From Borrelia maritima (GTDB lineage: Bacteria > Spirochaetota > Spirochaetia > Borreliales > Borreliaceae), in contig NZ_CP044535.1 in assembly GCF_008931845.1 (NCBI RefSeq), positions 496,001-560,000 on the forward strand: a stretch of DNA of 64,000 nt. Direction: 5' to 3'. Below the pieces are notes generated by a model. That model ran no database searches. It was not told where the DNA came from and was given only the letters and a program-made list of their open reading frames with translations. The translations under genes and the position numbers were made by a program. Each line of letters opens with the position of its first letter. Position 1 is the first letter of the stretch. Below are positions 37,485 to 46,390 of this stretch, piece by piece.

Positions 37485-39299
37485 ATGAAGGGTTTTTTAA
37501 GGGCAGGGGCTTTTAATTTATTGCTTGGTTTTTTAATATTATTTATTGTTATTTTTTTACAATTTAGGAATTTAAACTTAAATATCTTTTTTTTAAAAGA
37601 TATAAAATTAGAAGTAAATAATAAAGTTGAAAATAGTGAATATATCTTAAATAATATTGTTGTTAATGTTAGGGGGATTAGGATACTTTTGTCCAAGCTT
37701 AATCCGCTTGTTGTTTTAGAAACAGGGTTAAATCTTTTACCAATTTCTTATAAAGTTCAAGACACAGATATTTATGTTTATTTTGAGAATAATATTTTTC
37801 TAGGATTTTTGCTTGATTCGGAAAACAATTTTAGTATTGAATCAAATCTCTCTAAGAGCTTTTTGTTAAGCTATGAACTTGAGGATCATTATGAGGTTAT
37901 ATTAAATAAGCCTTCTATTTCAATAAGACAAGGTAAAAATTTAGAATATAAAGTTTTTTTAGGAGAAAATGTAAAGATAAGAGAAAAAGATATTTTAATC
38001 TCTCCTCAAGCAACATTTAGAATTGGTAATGCTATTTATATAGATTCACCAAAGAAAAATACCTCAAATTCGGCTATAGAGGACAATCAAATTAATATAC
38101 TAGATAATTCTATTATGCATTCAAAAATTGAAGAGGTAGATAATAAAATTTTTAATGATATTTTAAATAATTTTAGACAAAGTGCTTATGATTTTTGGAA
38201 TAATCCTGTTAATTTTAATGTTTCAAAGGGTGGATGGCTTAAATATAGTACTTATGACTTTGATGAAAATTTAATGGTTTGTCTTTTAGCAGAATCTCTA
38301 ATTAGAGGAGATCACGAATCAATATTTTTGAAATTAAATTCTCTATTAGTTAAAAATGAAAATAAACTTACTTATTTGAGTTTAAATTATTATGTTAATT
38401 CAGATCAAATCGATAAATTTTTTTCTTATTTGTCAAGAAATAAAACTTTTATTGACTCTCTTGAGAGAGACAAACTTATGGTTTATTTAAAAGAGGACCC
38501 GAGACTTTTGGAAAAAATTTTTTTATCGGAAAACGTTTCTAAATTGAATGATGCTTTAAATCTTCTTAAAGATCCTACAAAAATATTAAGTTCTAATTTT
38601 AATTTTAGCCAAATCTACAATATTTTTTCTAATTATCTTACTTTTCTTAAGATTAGCAATGATGATTTTTTTTATTCAAGTTTTAAAAAAGAACTTTATG
38701 AATTTGTATTCACTTTATTTGGTGTTACAGATGAAGGAAGAGTGTATATTTTAAATAATAATATTAATTCATCTGATGTTGTTGAGTATGCATTAAAGAT
38801 TTCTGGGGTTCTTAAAAAAATAGCATTTTATTTGAAAGATAATTTAATATTAAAGCTTTCTTCTAATGCGATTTATTACTTTTTAATAAGTGATTTTGTT
38901 AAGGGTATTCCTTATGAAAATTATTATTCTGATATTATTGACAATCAATACATGCCTCAATTTATTTTTATTTCTGATCATGGATCTGTCAGGTGGATAT
39001 ATGCTGCGTCTAGGTTTTTAAATCGTGAAATTACTGATACCAAGGTTATGATTAATTTCGATCAAAAGATCAATTATACTAACTATATATTTTTTGGAAA
39101 TATTCTAAATCCAACTTTAGTTAGATTTAGAGAAATTGATTGGTTTTCAGATTATAAGTTTTATACATATTCTGATGGTTGGAAGTATTATCCTTCGAAT
39201 AAAATTTTGATTATTAAAGTAACCCCTAAGAAAAAGAAGACCGTTAATCTTTTATTAAGATTTGAAAAAAATTCAAGAAAAATAAATATTTATGAATAA
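37485..39299 (+). CDS. Membrane-anchored protein of unknown function (604 aa)
   Basis: I do not recognise this protein. It has an N-terminal hydrophobic helix (residues 5-26: LRAGAFNLLLGFLILFIVIF), then an Asn/Leu/Ser/Ile-rich extracytoplasmic-looking region. Residues about 230-480 look helical and repeat-like (SLNYYVNSDQIDKFFSYLSR), and 490-604 look beta-rich (FIFISDHGSVRWIYAASRFL near 495). There are no Cys-rich or catalytic motifs. It overlaps the coaX start by 8 nt, so the two are co-transcribed. A periplasmic scaffold or tail-anchored envelope protein is possible but unproven. Confidence 0.8.
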   Translation: MKGFLRAGAFNLLLGFLILFIVIFLQFRNLNLNIFFLKDIKLEVNNKVENSEYILNNIVVNVRGIRILLSKLNPLVVLETGLNLLPISYKVQDTDIYVYFENNIFLGFLLDSENNFSIESNLSKSFLLSYELEDHYEVILNKPSISIRQGKNLEYKVFLGENVKIREKDILISPQATFRIGNAIYIDSPKKNTSNSAIEDNQINILDNSIMHSKIEEVDNKIFNDILNNFRQSAYDFWNNPVNFNVSKGGWLKYSTYDFDENLMVCLLAESLIRGDHESIFLKLNSLLVKNENKLTYLSLNYYVNSDQIDKFFSYLSRNKTFIDSLERDKLMVYLKEDPRLLEKIFLSENVSKLNDALNLLKDPTKILSSNFNFSQIYNIFSNYLTFLKISNDDFFYSSFKKELYEFVFTLFGVTDEGRVYILNNNINSSDVVEYALKISGVLKKIAFYLKDNLILKLSSNAIYYFLISDFVKGIPYENYYSDIIDNQYMPQFIFISDHGSVRWIYAASRFLNREITDTKVMINFDQKINYTNYIFFGNILNPTLVRFREIDWFSDYKFYTYSDGWKYYPSNKILIIKVTPKKKKTVNLLLRFEKNSRKINIYE

Positions 39300-40080
39300 A
39301 CTTTTATTGTCAGAATTAATAATTGATATTGGGAATACTAGCATTGCTTTTGCCTTATTTAAAGATAATAAAATTAATTTATTTATTAAAATGAAAACAA
39401 ATCTTATGCTAAGGTATGATGAGGCTTATAGTTTTTTTGAAGAGAATTTTGATTTTAATGTAAATCAAGTTTTTATAAGTAGCGTTGTTCCCGTTCTTAA
39501 TCTAATATTTGATCATGTCGTTTTTTCTTTTTTTAAGATAAAACCTTTGTTTATTGGTTTTGATTTAAATTATGATTTAACATTTAATCCTTACAAAAGT
39601 GATAAATTCTTGTTAGGTTCAGACGTTTTTGCTAATCTTGTTGCGGCTATTGAATATTATTCATTAGAAAATGCCTTGGTGGTGGATTTTGGAACAGCTT
39701 GTACCATTTTTGCTGTTACTAGACAGGATGGAATACTTGGTGGTCTTATTAATTCTGGTCCTTTGATAAATTTTAATTCTTTATTAGACAATGCTTATCT
39801 TCTAAAAAAAATTCCCATTAGCACTCCAAGTAATCTTTTAGAAAAAACTACATCTGGGAGCGTAAATAGCGGTTTATTTTATCAATATAAATATTTAACA
39901 GAAGGTGTTTATCGTGACATCAAAAAGATGTATAAAAAAGAATTTAATTTAATAATTACTGGGGGTAATGCGTACTTAATTTTGCCATTAATTGAGATAG
40001 ATTTTATTTTTAATATTTATTTAACCGTAGAAGGAATTAGAATTTTAGGTAATTCTACTGTTTTTAGGCTTATTGATTGA
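39292..40080 (+). CDS. coaX: Type III pantothenate kinase
   Basis: CoaX phosphorylates pantothenate, the first step of CoA synthesis. The 262-residue product has the ASKHA-type phosphate-1 motif LIIDIGNTSIAFALFKD (9-25), NALVVDFGTACTIFAV (about 124-139), and GGLINSGP. The last Gly-rich motif is LIITGGNAYLI. ATG 39292 lies inside the end of the previous gene (8-nt overlap). It may form a CoA pathway pair with coaE at 59130 in the window. Confidence 0.92.
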   Translation: MNKLLLSELIIDIGNTSIAFALFKDNKINLFIKMKTNLMLRYDEAYSFFEENFDFNVNQVFISSVVPVLNLIFDHVVFSFFKIKPLFIGFDLNYDLTFNPYKSDKFLLGSDVFANLVAAIEYYSLENALVVDFGTACTIFAVTRQDGILGGLINSGPLINFNSLLDNAYLLKKIPISTPSNLLEKTTSGSVNSGLFYQYKYLTEGVYRDIKKMYKKEFNLIITGGNAYLILPLIEIDFIFNIYLTVEGIRILGNSTVFRLID

Positions 40081-40097
40081 AATTTTTTTATAAAGTT

Positions 40098-41045
40098 TTA
40101 AATTTTTTTGTTAAATAAATTTGGGAAATCTTTTGTTTGGTGATTAAAATCATCTAAGATTGATGTAATCTTTTTATGTACTTCGTCATTAATTTCTGCT
40201 TTAAATGAATTCAAATTTGATTTTACGTGATTTTCCTTGCTGAAGCCCACTATAAATCCACTTAATTTTGTTTTTTTAAGCCACGAATATGTTAATTCTA
40301 AAATTGTTAAGTTGTTTCTCTTTGCTATCTCTTCAAGTTTATTTAGGGTTTTTAAAGTATGAGGCCAAATTTCTTTTTTAAAAAGTATCAATTTCTCTGT
40401 TCTAATATCATTAAATTTGTTTTTGTCTTTTATATTAGCTTTAGATAAGAGTCCTTGAGCAATTGTGGAATATGATATAGTTGTAATGTTGTTGTTTTCA
40501 CAGTAAGGAATTACATCTTTTTCTTTATTTCTAAATAAAGGGTTGTATCCTATTTGGTTTACGTCAATTTTGCAAACTTTTTTTATACTTTCCATGTGTG
40601 ATATTTCAAAATTACTTACACCTACATATTTTATTTTTCCTTTTGCTCTCATTTCTTCAAGAAATGATGCTATTGGTCTTAAGTCAAAATCATTTTTGGG
40701 CCAGTGTATATAGTAAATATCTATATAATCAGTTTTTAAATTTTCAAGACTTTCATTAAAGTTCTTTGTGTATTCTGAAATTTCCATTGGGTAGCATTTG
40801 CTTGCAATTAAAATATTTTCTCTTATTAGCGGATCCTTTGATATTATTTCACCAATTATTTTTTCTGAAATTCCATTTCCATAAGCTTTTGCAGTGTCAA
40901 TATTCCTAATTCCAAGATCATATGCTTTTTTTAGTATTTTTTTGGCAGTTTCTTTTTCAACTTGTTTGAAATATCCCCCCCCAAATTGCCAAGATCCCAA
41001 AATTAGTTTACTATGGGTATTTATTCTTTCTTTAAGGTTGTTCAC
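40098..41045 (-). CDS. Aldo/keto reductase family oxidoreductase
   Basis: The 315-residue TIM-barrel protein has the AKR catalytic set: Asp-Tyr in NIDTAKAYGNGISE, Lys in ILIASKCYPM, and His in DIYYIHWPKND. NADP-binding end motifs are YSTIAQGLLSK and SGFIVGFSKENHV. AKRs reduce aldehydes or ketones with NADPH; the substrate cannot be assigned. GTG start at 41045 with AAGGAG upstream. It is not tightly linked to the next gene (91 nt). Confidence 0.9.
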   Translation of the reverse strand: MNNLKERINTHSKLILGSWQFGGGYFKQVEKETAKKILKKAYDLGIRNIDTAKAYGNGISEKIIGEIISKDPLIRENILIASKCYPMEISEYTKNFNESLENLKTDYIDIYYIHWPKNDFDLRPIASFLEEMRAKGKIKYVGVSNFEISHMESIKKVCKIDVNQIGYNPLFRNKEKDVIPYCENNNITTISYSTIAQGLLSKANIKDKNKFNDIRTEKLILFKKEIWPHTLKTLNKLEEIAKRNNLTILELTYSWLKKTKLSGFIVGFSKENHVKSNLNSFKAEINDEVHKKITSILDDFNHQTKDFPNLFNKKI

Positions 41046-41136
41046 AGATTCTCCTTTTTATTTTATGATAGATAATTTGTGTTTTTGTTTTACTGATTTA
41101 AGTATTTCATATTTTAAAAGTTTTATTAATAAAATT

Positions 41137-41946
41137 TTATAGTTTGTTAATATTTTTTAGTAATTTTTCTTTATTAAAATCTCTATTTATTCCAAATCTG
41201 GTTAAGGAAAAATCGTATTTTACAGGATCTTCGTGATTTTCTTTTGAAAAATAGCTTGTAATTTTTATTGCTTTTTTCAGATTTACGTTTTTTATTTCTT
41301 TTATTTTAAATAGTTTTGAAGCAATGCTTGTCATATGGGTATCCATTGGCACTATAAGTTTATTAGGATTAAATTTTTCCCAAATACCTAAATCAACGTC
41401 ATCTTTGCGTATCATCCATCTTAAGAATAAAAAAATTCTTTTACAAGAACTTCCCTTTGAAGGTTTCGGAAGCAGCATTCCAAATTCTTTTCCATTTATT
41501 TTTTCCATATGCTTTATTAATTCATCTATGCTGAGTATAAAATTTTGATTTTTATGATAAATACTATAAAGAAGATTTTCAAGTGTATGATGCTGTTCTT
41601 TTATTATTTTTAGGGTGTACAGTAGTCTTATAATGTCATCTTCTTTAAAAAATCTATAAACAAATCCTTTAAATATTTCTTTTAAGTCTTTCTCATTTAA
41701 TAGTTTAAGTGTCTCAGAAGGAGATTTGCCAAGCGGTTTGAGTATTCTCTCTATTGCTTCTAAAATTTTTTCTACTCTTCCAAGTGCCAACGAAGAACTA
41801 ATTAAGCCTACAAGTTCAATGTCTTCTTTTTTTTTATACTTATGTAAAAATTCTAAAGGATCGGGATGTATAAATTTTTTTTTATTGTATTTTGAATATA
41901 TCTTCTCTAAAAAATCATATAGTGAGCTTTTAGCTTTTATTTGCAT
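41137..41946 (-). CDS. DUF2400 / TIGR02757 family protein
   Basis: The 269-residue protein carries the family-typical opening YNKKKFIHPDPLEFLHKYK, LISSSLALGRVEKI, the KRIFLFLRWMIRKDDVDLGIW stretch and the end block IVPMDTHMTSIA...HEDPVKYDFSLTRFGI. The last part resembles the C-terminal helix-hairpin-helix/DNA-glycosylase-like Asp block. The biochemical role of this family is not established. It overlaps the glucosaminidase gene by 17 nt. Confidence 0.85.
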   Translation of the reverse strand: MQIKAKSSLYDFLEKIYSKYNKKKFIHPDPLEFLHKYKKKEDIELVGLISSSLALGRVEKILEAIERILKPLGKSPSETLKLLNEKDLKEIFKGFVYRFFKEDDIIRLLYTLKIIKEQHHTLENLLYSIYHKNQNFILSIDELIKHMEKINGKEFGMLLPKPSKGSSCKRIFLFLRWMIRKDDVDLGIWEKFNPNKLIVPMDTHMTSIASKLFKIKEIKNVNLKKAIKITSYFSKENHEDPVKYDFSLTRFGINRDFNKEKLLKNINKL

Positions 41947-42544
41947 TATTATATTCTAATAGTTCTAATAATATTTTTTTAAGCTTTTTATCGTAAAATT
42001 TGTCTTTTGCCCATTTTCCAGTCAAATCATATATTGTTGGGGCAGATCCTCTTTTAACAAGGTAAAATCTAGGATCAACTATATTTGAGTTGATATTGTT
42101 TTTTGATGCATAAGCTTTTAAATGTTGAATATGAGCCTTAATTCCTTCTTTAATATTGGAAAAATAATTTCCTTTTGTAAGATTATTGGTAGCGCCTATT
42201 CCTGAAAAATTGTGTTGTTCTTTTGAAACTATTCCGTTAAATTTTAGAACTCCTGTTTCTAGTAGCATTTGAGCATAAGCAATGTCGTAATTAACACCTT
42301 CAATCAAAGATTCGTCTATATATGTTTTAGCAACAGTATTTACATAGTTTTTGTCAAGTTCCGGATTTATTTCTAGAGTATATTTTACAAGGTCTTCTAG
42401 TTGAGTTTTTCCCCTACTGATTAAAAATGGAATGTATTTTTCTTTTTGTATTTCAGTGCTTATTTCGATTACTTCTTCATTACTATGAGCTTTATTTGTT
42501 AGAAAGATGTTGATCATTACAAATAGCAAAAATTTTTTTATCAT
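41930..42544 (-). CDS. Secreted glucosaminidase-domain protein
   Basis: The 204-residue protein has a signal peptide (MIKKFLLFVMINIFLTNKAHS) and a C-terminal glucosaminidase domain (about 75-195) with YDIAYAQMLLETGVLKFNG (Glu in LLETG is the likely catalytic residue). QHNFSGIGATN, NIKEGIKAHIQHLKAYAS and YDLTGKWAKDKFYDKKL are further hallmarks. Such enzymes cleave GlcNAc bonds of peptidoglycan in the periplasm. It is 2 nt after the membrane protein gene and shares its Shine-Dalgarno region. Confidence 0.88.
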   Translation of the reverse strand: MIKKFLLFVMINIFLTNKAHSNEEVIEISTEIQKEKYIPFLISRGKTQLEDLVKYTLEINPELDKNYVNTVAKTYIDESLIEGVNYDIAYAQMLLETGVLKFNGIVSKEQHNFSGIGATNNLTKGNYFSNIKEGIKAHIQHLKAYASKNNINSNIVDPRFYLVKRGSAPTIYDLTGKWAKDKFYDKKLKKILLELLEYNNANKS

Positions 42545-42546
42545 TA

Positions 42547-43857
42547 TTATTTTTCCTCTTCAATAAATTTATTAACTTCATTAACTATAGAATTAAATCT
42601 TGATAACATTGATTTTTTGTTATTTAAAAAATTAAAACTTTTTAAATAATTTCTGCTAAAAATGAGATCAGAAATTTCTGCAATATTACTTATATCTATT
42701 AGCTTTATGGAATTTGTATTTGTAATTTTTGTATTAATTTCCTTTTCATTTTCTTTTAGAATGAGTTGTAAGTTTTTTAAATTTCTTATTATTTGTGGTT
42801 TGCCCCCTATATTGATATATTTTGCTATGTTTGTGTTTTTAGAAAGGATAAAATTAGCAATATTTGCTTGATTTCCCAGTGTGATTAACGTTAGCTTATT
42901 AAGGTTCATTTTTGAATTTAAAAACTTTAAATTTTGGCTTGATTTTACTAGTTCGATAATGTTTTGAATATCGTTTTCAGTAGATGCAATATCAGCTTTT
43001 TCATTAAGGATATTAGCAGGTTCAATTAAATAGCTAATGCTTTTGTTTATTACATAGCTGAACATGCTTTTATGGCTATTTTTAATAAAATCGTAGCTTT
43101 TCATATGTTTATATTTTGGAGAATATAAATAAACAATTTTTCCCTTATTAACAAGCTTGCTTACTAGGGATTTGAACATTGAATCGTGAGAATAATAAGG
43201 AAGTATAAGTAAAATAGAATCATATAGTTTTTGGTTATTACTAATAAAGGCTTTTTTATATATATTATTCTGTTTTGGTAAATAATTCATTTCGCTTATA
43301 AAAAAAGGATTAAATTTGTATAAAAGAAATGGATTTTGTTTTTCCAAGCCCAATGTTGAGCTTACAGGATACCAAATCGATAAGTTTAAATCATTTTTGT
43401 GATCTTTAATTCTTGTAAATCCAATTTGATAGCTATTATTTTCATCTTTAGGATAATTTACAAAAAGTGCTAAGTATGAAAAAATAGTTGCAATAATAAC
43501 GGTTAAAATAGCAGGCATCACAAGTATTGTTTTTAGAAAAATTGAAAGAAATATTCCTTTTGACTGTTTTATATATTTGCTGCTGTTTTTTTTTCTTCTT
43601 CTTCTTCTTCTTCTTCTATTTACTATTGTTTTTATGTTTTTAAAGAAGATTATTATCATAAAGATTAAGAATATGCCGCCAATATATAACATTAATGGCC
43701 TGATTTCTGTAAAGTATAAAGTTATTACAAAAAAGGTGCCTGGGAATATTATAAAGTAGTCTTCATAGGTAAACTCTTTTTTAAAATTAAATAAATCTAC
43801 TATTAAAAATATGCTAAAACTAGTTAAGAAAATGAGTTCATAAATTTGCGTATTCAT
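42547..43857 (-). CDS. Membrane protein with alpha/beta-hydrolase-like domain
   Basis: The 436-residue protein has three to four N-terminal TM helices (about 8-21, 35-49, 53-72 and 108-132), separated by an Arg8 tract at 81-88. The C-terminal domain (140-436) starts YQIGFTRIKDHKNDLNLSIW then YPVSS, which resembles the opening of dienelactone-hydrolase/PAF-acetylhydrolase-like proteins. No clear GxSxG nucleophile is seen (LGNQANIA in its place), so activity is doubtful. First gene of a - strand run of three. Confidence 0.75.
   Translation of the reverse strand: MNTQIYELIFLTSFSIFLIVDLFNFKKEFTYEDYFIIFPGTFFVITLYFTEIRPLMLYIGGIFLIFMIIIFFKNIKTIVNRRRRRRRRKKNSSKYIKQSKGIFLSIFLKTILVMPAILTVIIATIFSYLALFVNYPKDENNSYQIGFTRIKDHKNDLNLSIWYPVSSTLGLEKQNPFLLYKFNPFFISEMNYLPKQNNIYKKAFISNNQKLYDSILLILPYYSHDSMFKSLVSKLVNKGKIVYLYSPKYKHMKSYDFIKNSHKSMFSYVINKSISYLIEPANILNEKADIASTENDIQNIIELVKSSQNLKFLNSKMNLNKLTLITLGNQANIANFILSKNTNIAKYINIGGKPQIIRNLKNLQLILKENEKEINTKITNTNSIKLIDISNIAEISDLIFSRNYLKSFNFLNNKKSMLSRFNSIVNEVNKFIEEEK
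43594..43617 (-). repeat. Trinucleotide microsatellite (AGA)8 within a coding region
   Basis: Eight perfect AGA codons (TCT on the + strand) encode Arg81-Arg88 of the membrane protein, between TM helices. Gain or loss of units would keep the frame and change the length of the basic loop. Confidence 0.9.
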
Positions 43858-43879
43858 AAAAATAATTTTTCCTTAAATA

Positions 43880-43907
43880 ATTATAAGCATAAAAGCGGTT
43901 TTTCCAA
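43880..43907 (-). promoter_or_regulatory. Sigma70-type promoter of the membrane protein run
   Basis: On the - strand TTGGAA (43902-43907), 16 nt, and a perfect TATAAT (43880-43885) precede the start codon at 43857, with AAGGA in between. Confidence 0.55.
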
Positions 43908-43987
43908 AATAGTTTACAGAATTGCCTATTAAATAGTGTTAGTTTAATTTTAGATTTAGGGGGAAATTTGATTAAGAAAATTTGTTT

Positions 43988-44016
43988 TTGTTTAATATAA
44001 AATGTTGTGTTAAAAT
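43988..44016 (+). promoter_or_regulatory. Sigma70-type promoter of the phnP-xth run
   Basis: TTGTTT (43988-43993), 17 nt and TAAAAT (44011-44016) predict a start near 44023, about 26 nt before the ATG at 44049; AAAGG (44035-44039) lies between. It diverges from the promoter at 43880-43907. Confidence 0.5.
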
Positions 44017-44048
44017 AGATTATGTTTACAGGCGAAAGGTAGTAACAT

Positions 44049-44810
44049 ATGGTTGGAACCTTTTTAGGAACGGGAGCTTCAAGTGGCGTTCCTATGTTAA
44101 ATTGTAACTGTAGAGTCTGTACTTCAAAGTGTAGTAAAAATAAAAGGTTAAGAAGTTCTTTTTTTCTTAGGGTGTCTTCTGGCATAAAATTATTGATTGA
44201 TACAGGTCCTGATATTAGACAGCAACTTTTAAGAGAGAAAATAGATAAGCTTGATTTAGTGCTTTACACACATGAACATTATGATCATATTATGGGTTTT
44301 GATGATATTAAGTTCTATACACGAGAGGCTCCTTTAAACATTTATGCTAGGGATACCACTATGTCTCACATAAGGAATGCTTTTTCGCATAATTTTTCAT
44401 CCAAACCCTCTTTAAGTGGCAAGGCAGACATTATTCCCAATGTTATTAGGGATTTTGAGCCTTTTTTTTTTAAAAGTTTAAAGATAGTACCAATTCCTTT
44501 GGTTCATGGAGATATAGTTAGTTTAGGTTATAGGATGGGCAATTTAGCCTATCTTACTGATGTTAAATTTATTCCTGAAGCGTCTTATAATTATTTAAAA
44601 AATTTAGATCTACTTATAATAGATGCTATGAGGATTAAGCCTCATCCCGCTCATTTAAATTTTTCAGAGGCTGTTTGTGTAATTGAAAAAATTAATCCTA
44701 AAATTTCTTACTTTACGCATATTGCACACGATATAATGCATGAAGAATTTGATTATTTAAAGAAAGATAATATCTATTTAGCTTATGATGGATTAAAGAT
44801 TTATATTTAA
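44049..44810 (+). CDS. phnP: PhnP-like metallo-beta-lactamase fold hydrolase
   Basis: The 253-residue protein starts MVGTFLGTGASSGVPMLNCN. It has the metal-ligand motif YTHEHYDHIMGFDD (HxHxDH, about residues 75-88), a later Asp in LAYLTDVKF, and the His in YFTHIAHDIMHEE. Family members include PhnP cyclic phosphodiesterases and RNase Z-like enzymes; a nuclease or phosphodiesterase role is likely but the substrate is unknown. First gene of a + strand run with xth. Confidence 0.88.
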   Translation: MVGTFLGTGASSGVPMLNCNCRVCTSKCSKNKRLRSSFFLRVSSGIKLLIDTGPDIRQQLLREKIDKLDLVLYTHEHYDHIMGFDDIKFYTREAPLNIYARDTTMSHIRNAFSHNFSSKPSLSGKADIIPNVIRDFEPFFFKSLKIVPIPLVHGDIVSLGYRMGNLAYLTDVKFIPEASYNYLKNLDLLIIDAMRIKPHPAHLNFSEAVCVIEKINPKISYFTHIAHDIMHEEFDYLKKDNIYLAYDGLKIYI

Positions 44811-44834
44811 TTTAACTTTAGTTATAGAGGATTT

Positions 44835-45602
44835 ATGAAATTAATTTCATGGAATGTAAATGGAATTAGGGCTGTTTTAAAGAAAGGTTTTCTAAATTTT
44901 GTAAAAGAACATACCCCAGATATTTTGTGCATTCAAGAAACGAAAGCTTTAAAAGAACAACTGCCAAGGGATTTAATTCTTGAAAATTATTATTCTTATT
45001 TTTCAAAGTCAAAGATTAAGGGTTATAGCGGTGTTTGTATTTATTCTAAAGTTAGGCCTATATCTGTAAGTTTACTTGGAAAAGAAATTTTCGATAATGA
45101 GGGTAGGGGGCTTATAGCATCCTACGACGATTTTATATTGGTTAACGGTTATTTCCCTAATTCTCAAGCTTTAAGAAGAAGGCTTGATTATAAACTTGAT
45201 TTTTTATCTTATGTTGAAAATCTTGTAGATTCTCTTGTATGTAGTGGTAAGAATGTAATACTTTGTGGTGATTTTAATATTGCTCATACCGAGATTGATC
45301 TTATAAGTCCGGATTCTAATAGAGACTCTCCAGGATATTATATTGAAGAGACTGCTTGGTTAGATGGTTTTTTAAACAAAGGATATGTGGATACATTTAG
45401 GATATTCAATAAGGATCCTGGTTATTATACTTGGTGGAGCTATCGAACAAGAGCTAGAGAGAGAAATATGGGTTGGAGAATTGATTATTTTGTTGTTAAT
45501 GAATTTTTTAGGAAAAATGTTGAAAAATCTCTAATTTTAGACAAAGTAATGGGCAGTGATCATTGCCCTGTTTTTTTAGAGTTAAATAATGTGGTTAGTT
45601 AA
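44835..45602 (+). CDS. xth: Exodeoxyribonuclease III (AP endonuclease)
   Basis: Base-excision repair nuclease of the Xth family. The 255 residues start MKLISWNVNGIRAVLKKGF. Catalytic features: Glu in ILCIQETKA, Asp/Asn in LCGDFNIAHTEIDL, DYFVVNEFF, and the terminal GSDHCPVFLEL with the catalytic His. AGAGG precedes the ATG. It lies 24 nt after the PhnP-like gene. Confidence 0.96.
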   Translation: MKLISWNVNGIRAVLKKGFLNFVKEHTPDILCIQETKALKEQLPRDLILENYYSYFSKSKIKGYSGVCIYSKVRPISVSLLGKEIFDNEGRGLIASYDDFILVNGYFPNSQALRRRLDYKLDFLSYVENLVDSLVCSGKNVILCGDFNIAHTEIDLISPDSNRDSPGYYIEETAWLDGFLNKGYVDTFRIFNKDPGYYTWWSYRTRARERNMGWRIDYFVVNEFFRKNVEKSLILDKVMGSDHCPVFLELNNVVS

Positions 45603-45616
45603 AGGAGGAATCTAGA

Positions 45617-46390
45617 TTGAAAAAAAACATTGCAATTTTTTATTTAATATTTAGCTTTACTTTTAGTTTTGGCATTGATTTAAATGATTTTGATTTTTAC
45701 CGGAGTCTTGAAAAAGAGGAATTGATATTTTTTATTAATTTGCTAAAAAGAGAGCAACTTGCTTTGGCAAATAGTTGTACTTTAAAATACATTGAATTAG
45801 CTTATAAGGTGCTAAAAGAAAAAAATATAAATTTATTAATAAAAAATGACAAAGGATTAGCACTAGATAGTAGCATTAATCATTTAAGACAATCCAAAGT
45901 ATATAACAATGCAAGGCTTATCTTTAATGCTACAAAGGCCTTAAATACTTTAGTTCATATTGATAAAGACGGTCTTTTAAAGACTTTAGATGGGAGAAAT
46001 GTAGGCGTTAATGAGAATAAATTTGTTATTTTAGATTCTTTTTCGAATAACAATTTTTATGATGATATGCCAAGTGAATATACTACTATTGAAATTTATA
46101 ATAAAAGTATTTTAATGCCTAATTTAAATAAATTTCTTCTAGATAATCGCTTAAATCCTTTTATTTATCTTGAAGATTTTAATAAAAACGTTTACTTAAA
46201 TGATATTCCAAAATTAAGCAAAGAAGAGTTGTTGTTCTTATTTTATGAACTTTTCCCGGTTTCTAAGCTAAAGAGTTTAAAAGATTGGAATGATTTTGGA
46301 TTTTCATCTATTTTAAAAGCATTGAATAAAATTTATTTTGAAAAAATAAATTCAATAAGAGGGAGTACAAATGCATTATCAAAGAATTAA
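45617..46390 (+). CDS. Exported protein of unknown function (257 aa)
   Basis: I do not recognise a family. The N-terminus MKKNIAIFYLIFSFTFSFG is a signal peptide without a clear lipobox Cys. The rest is Leu/Asn/Lys-rich, with helical N-terminal half (residues 20-80) and YTTIEIYNKSILMPNLNKFL later. A strong AAAGGAGG precedes a TTG start at 45617. It overlaps the M16 gene by 20 nt, which suggests a shared envelope role. Confidence 0.8.
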   Translation: MKKNIAIFYLIFSFTFSFGIDLNDFDFYRSLEKEELIFFINLLKREQLALANSCTLKYIELAYKVLKEKNINLLIKNDKGLALDSSINHLRQSKVYNNARLIFNATKALNTLVHIDKDGLLKTLDGRNVGVNENKFVILDSFSNNNFYDDMPSEYTTIEIYNKSILMPNLNKFLLDNRLNPFIYLEDFNKNVYLNDIPKLSKEELLFLFYELFPVSKLKSLKDWNDFGFSSILKALNKIYFEKINSIRGSTNALSKN

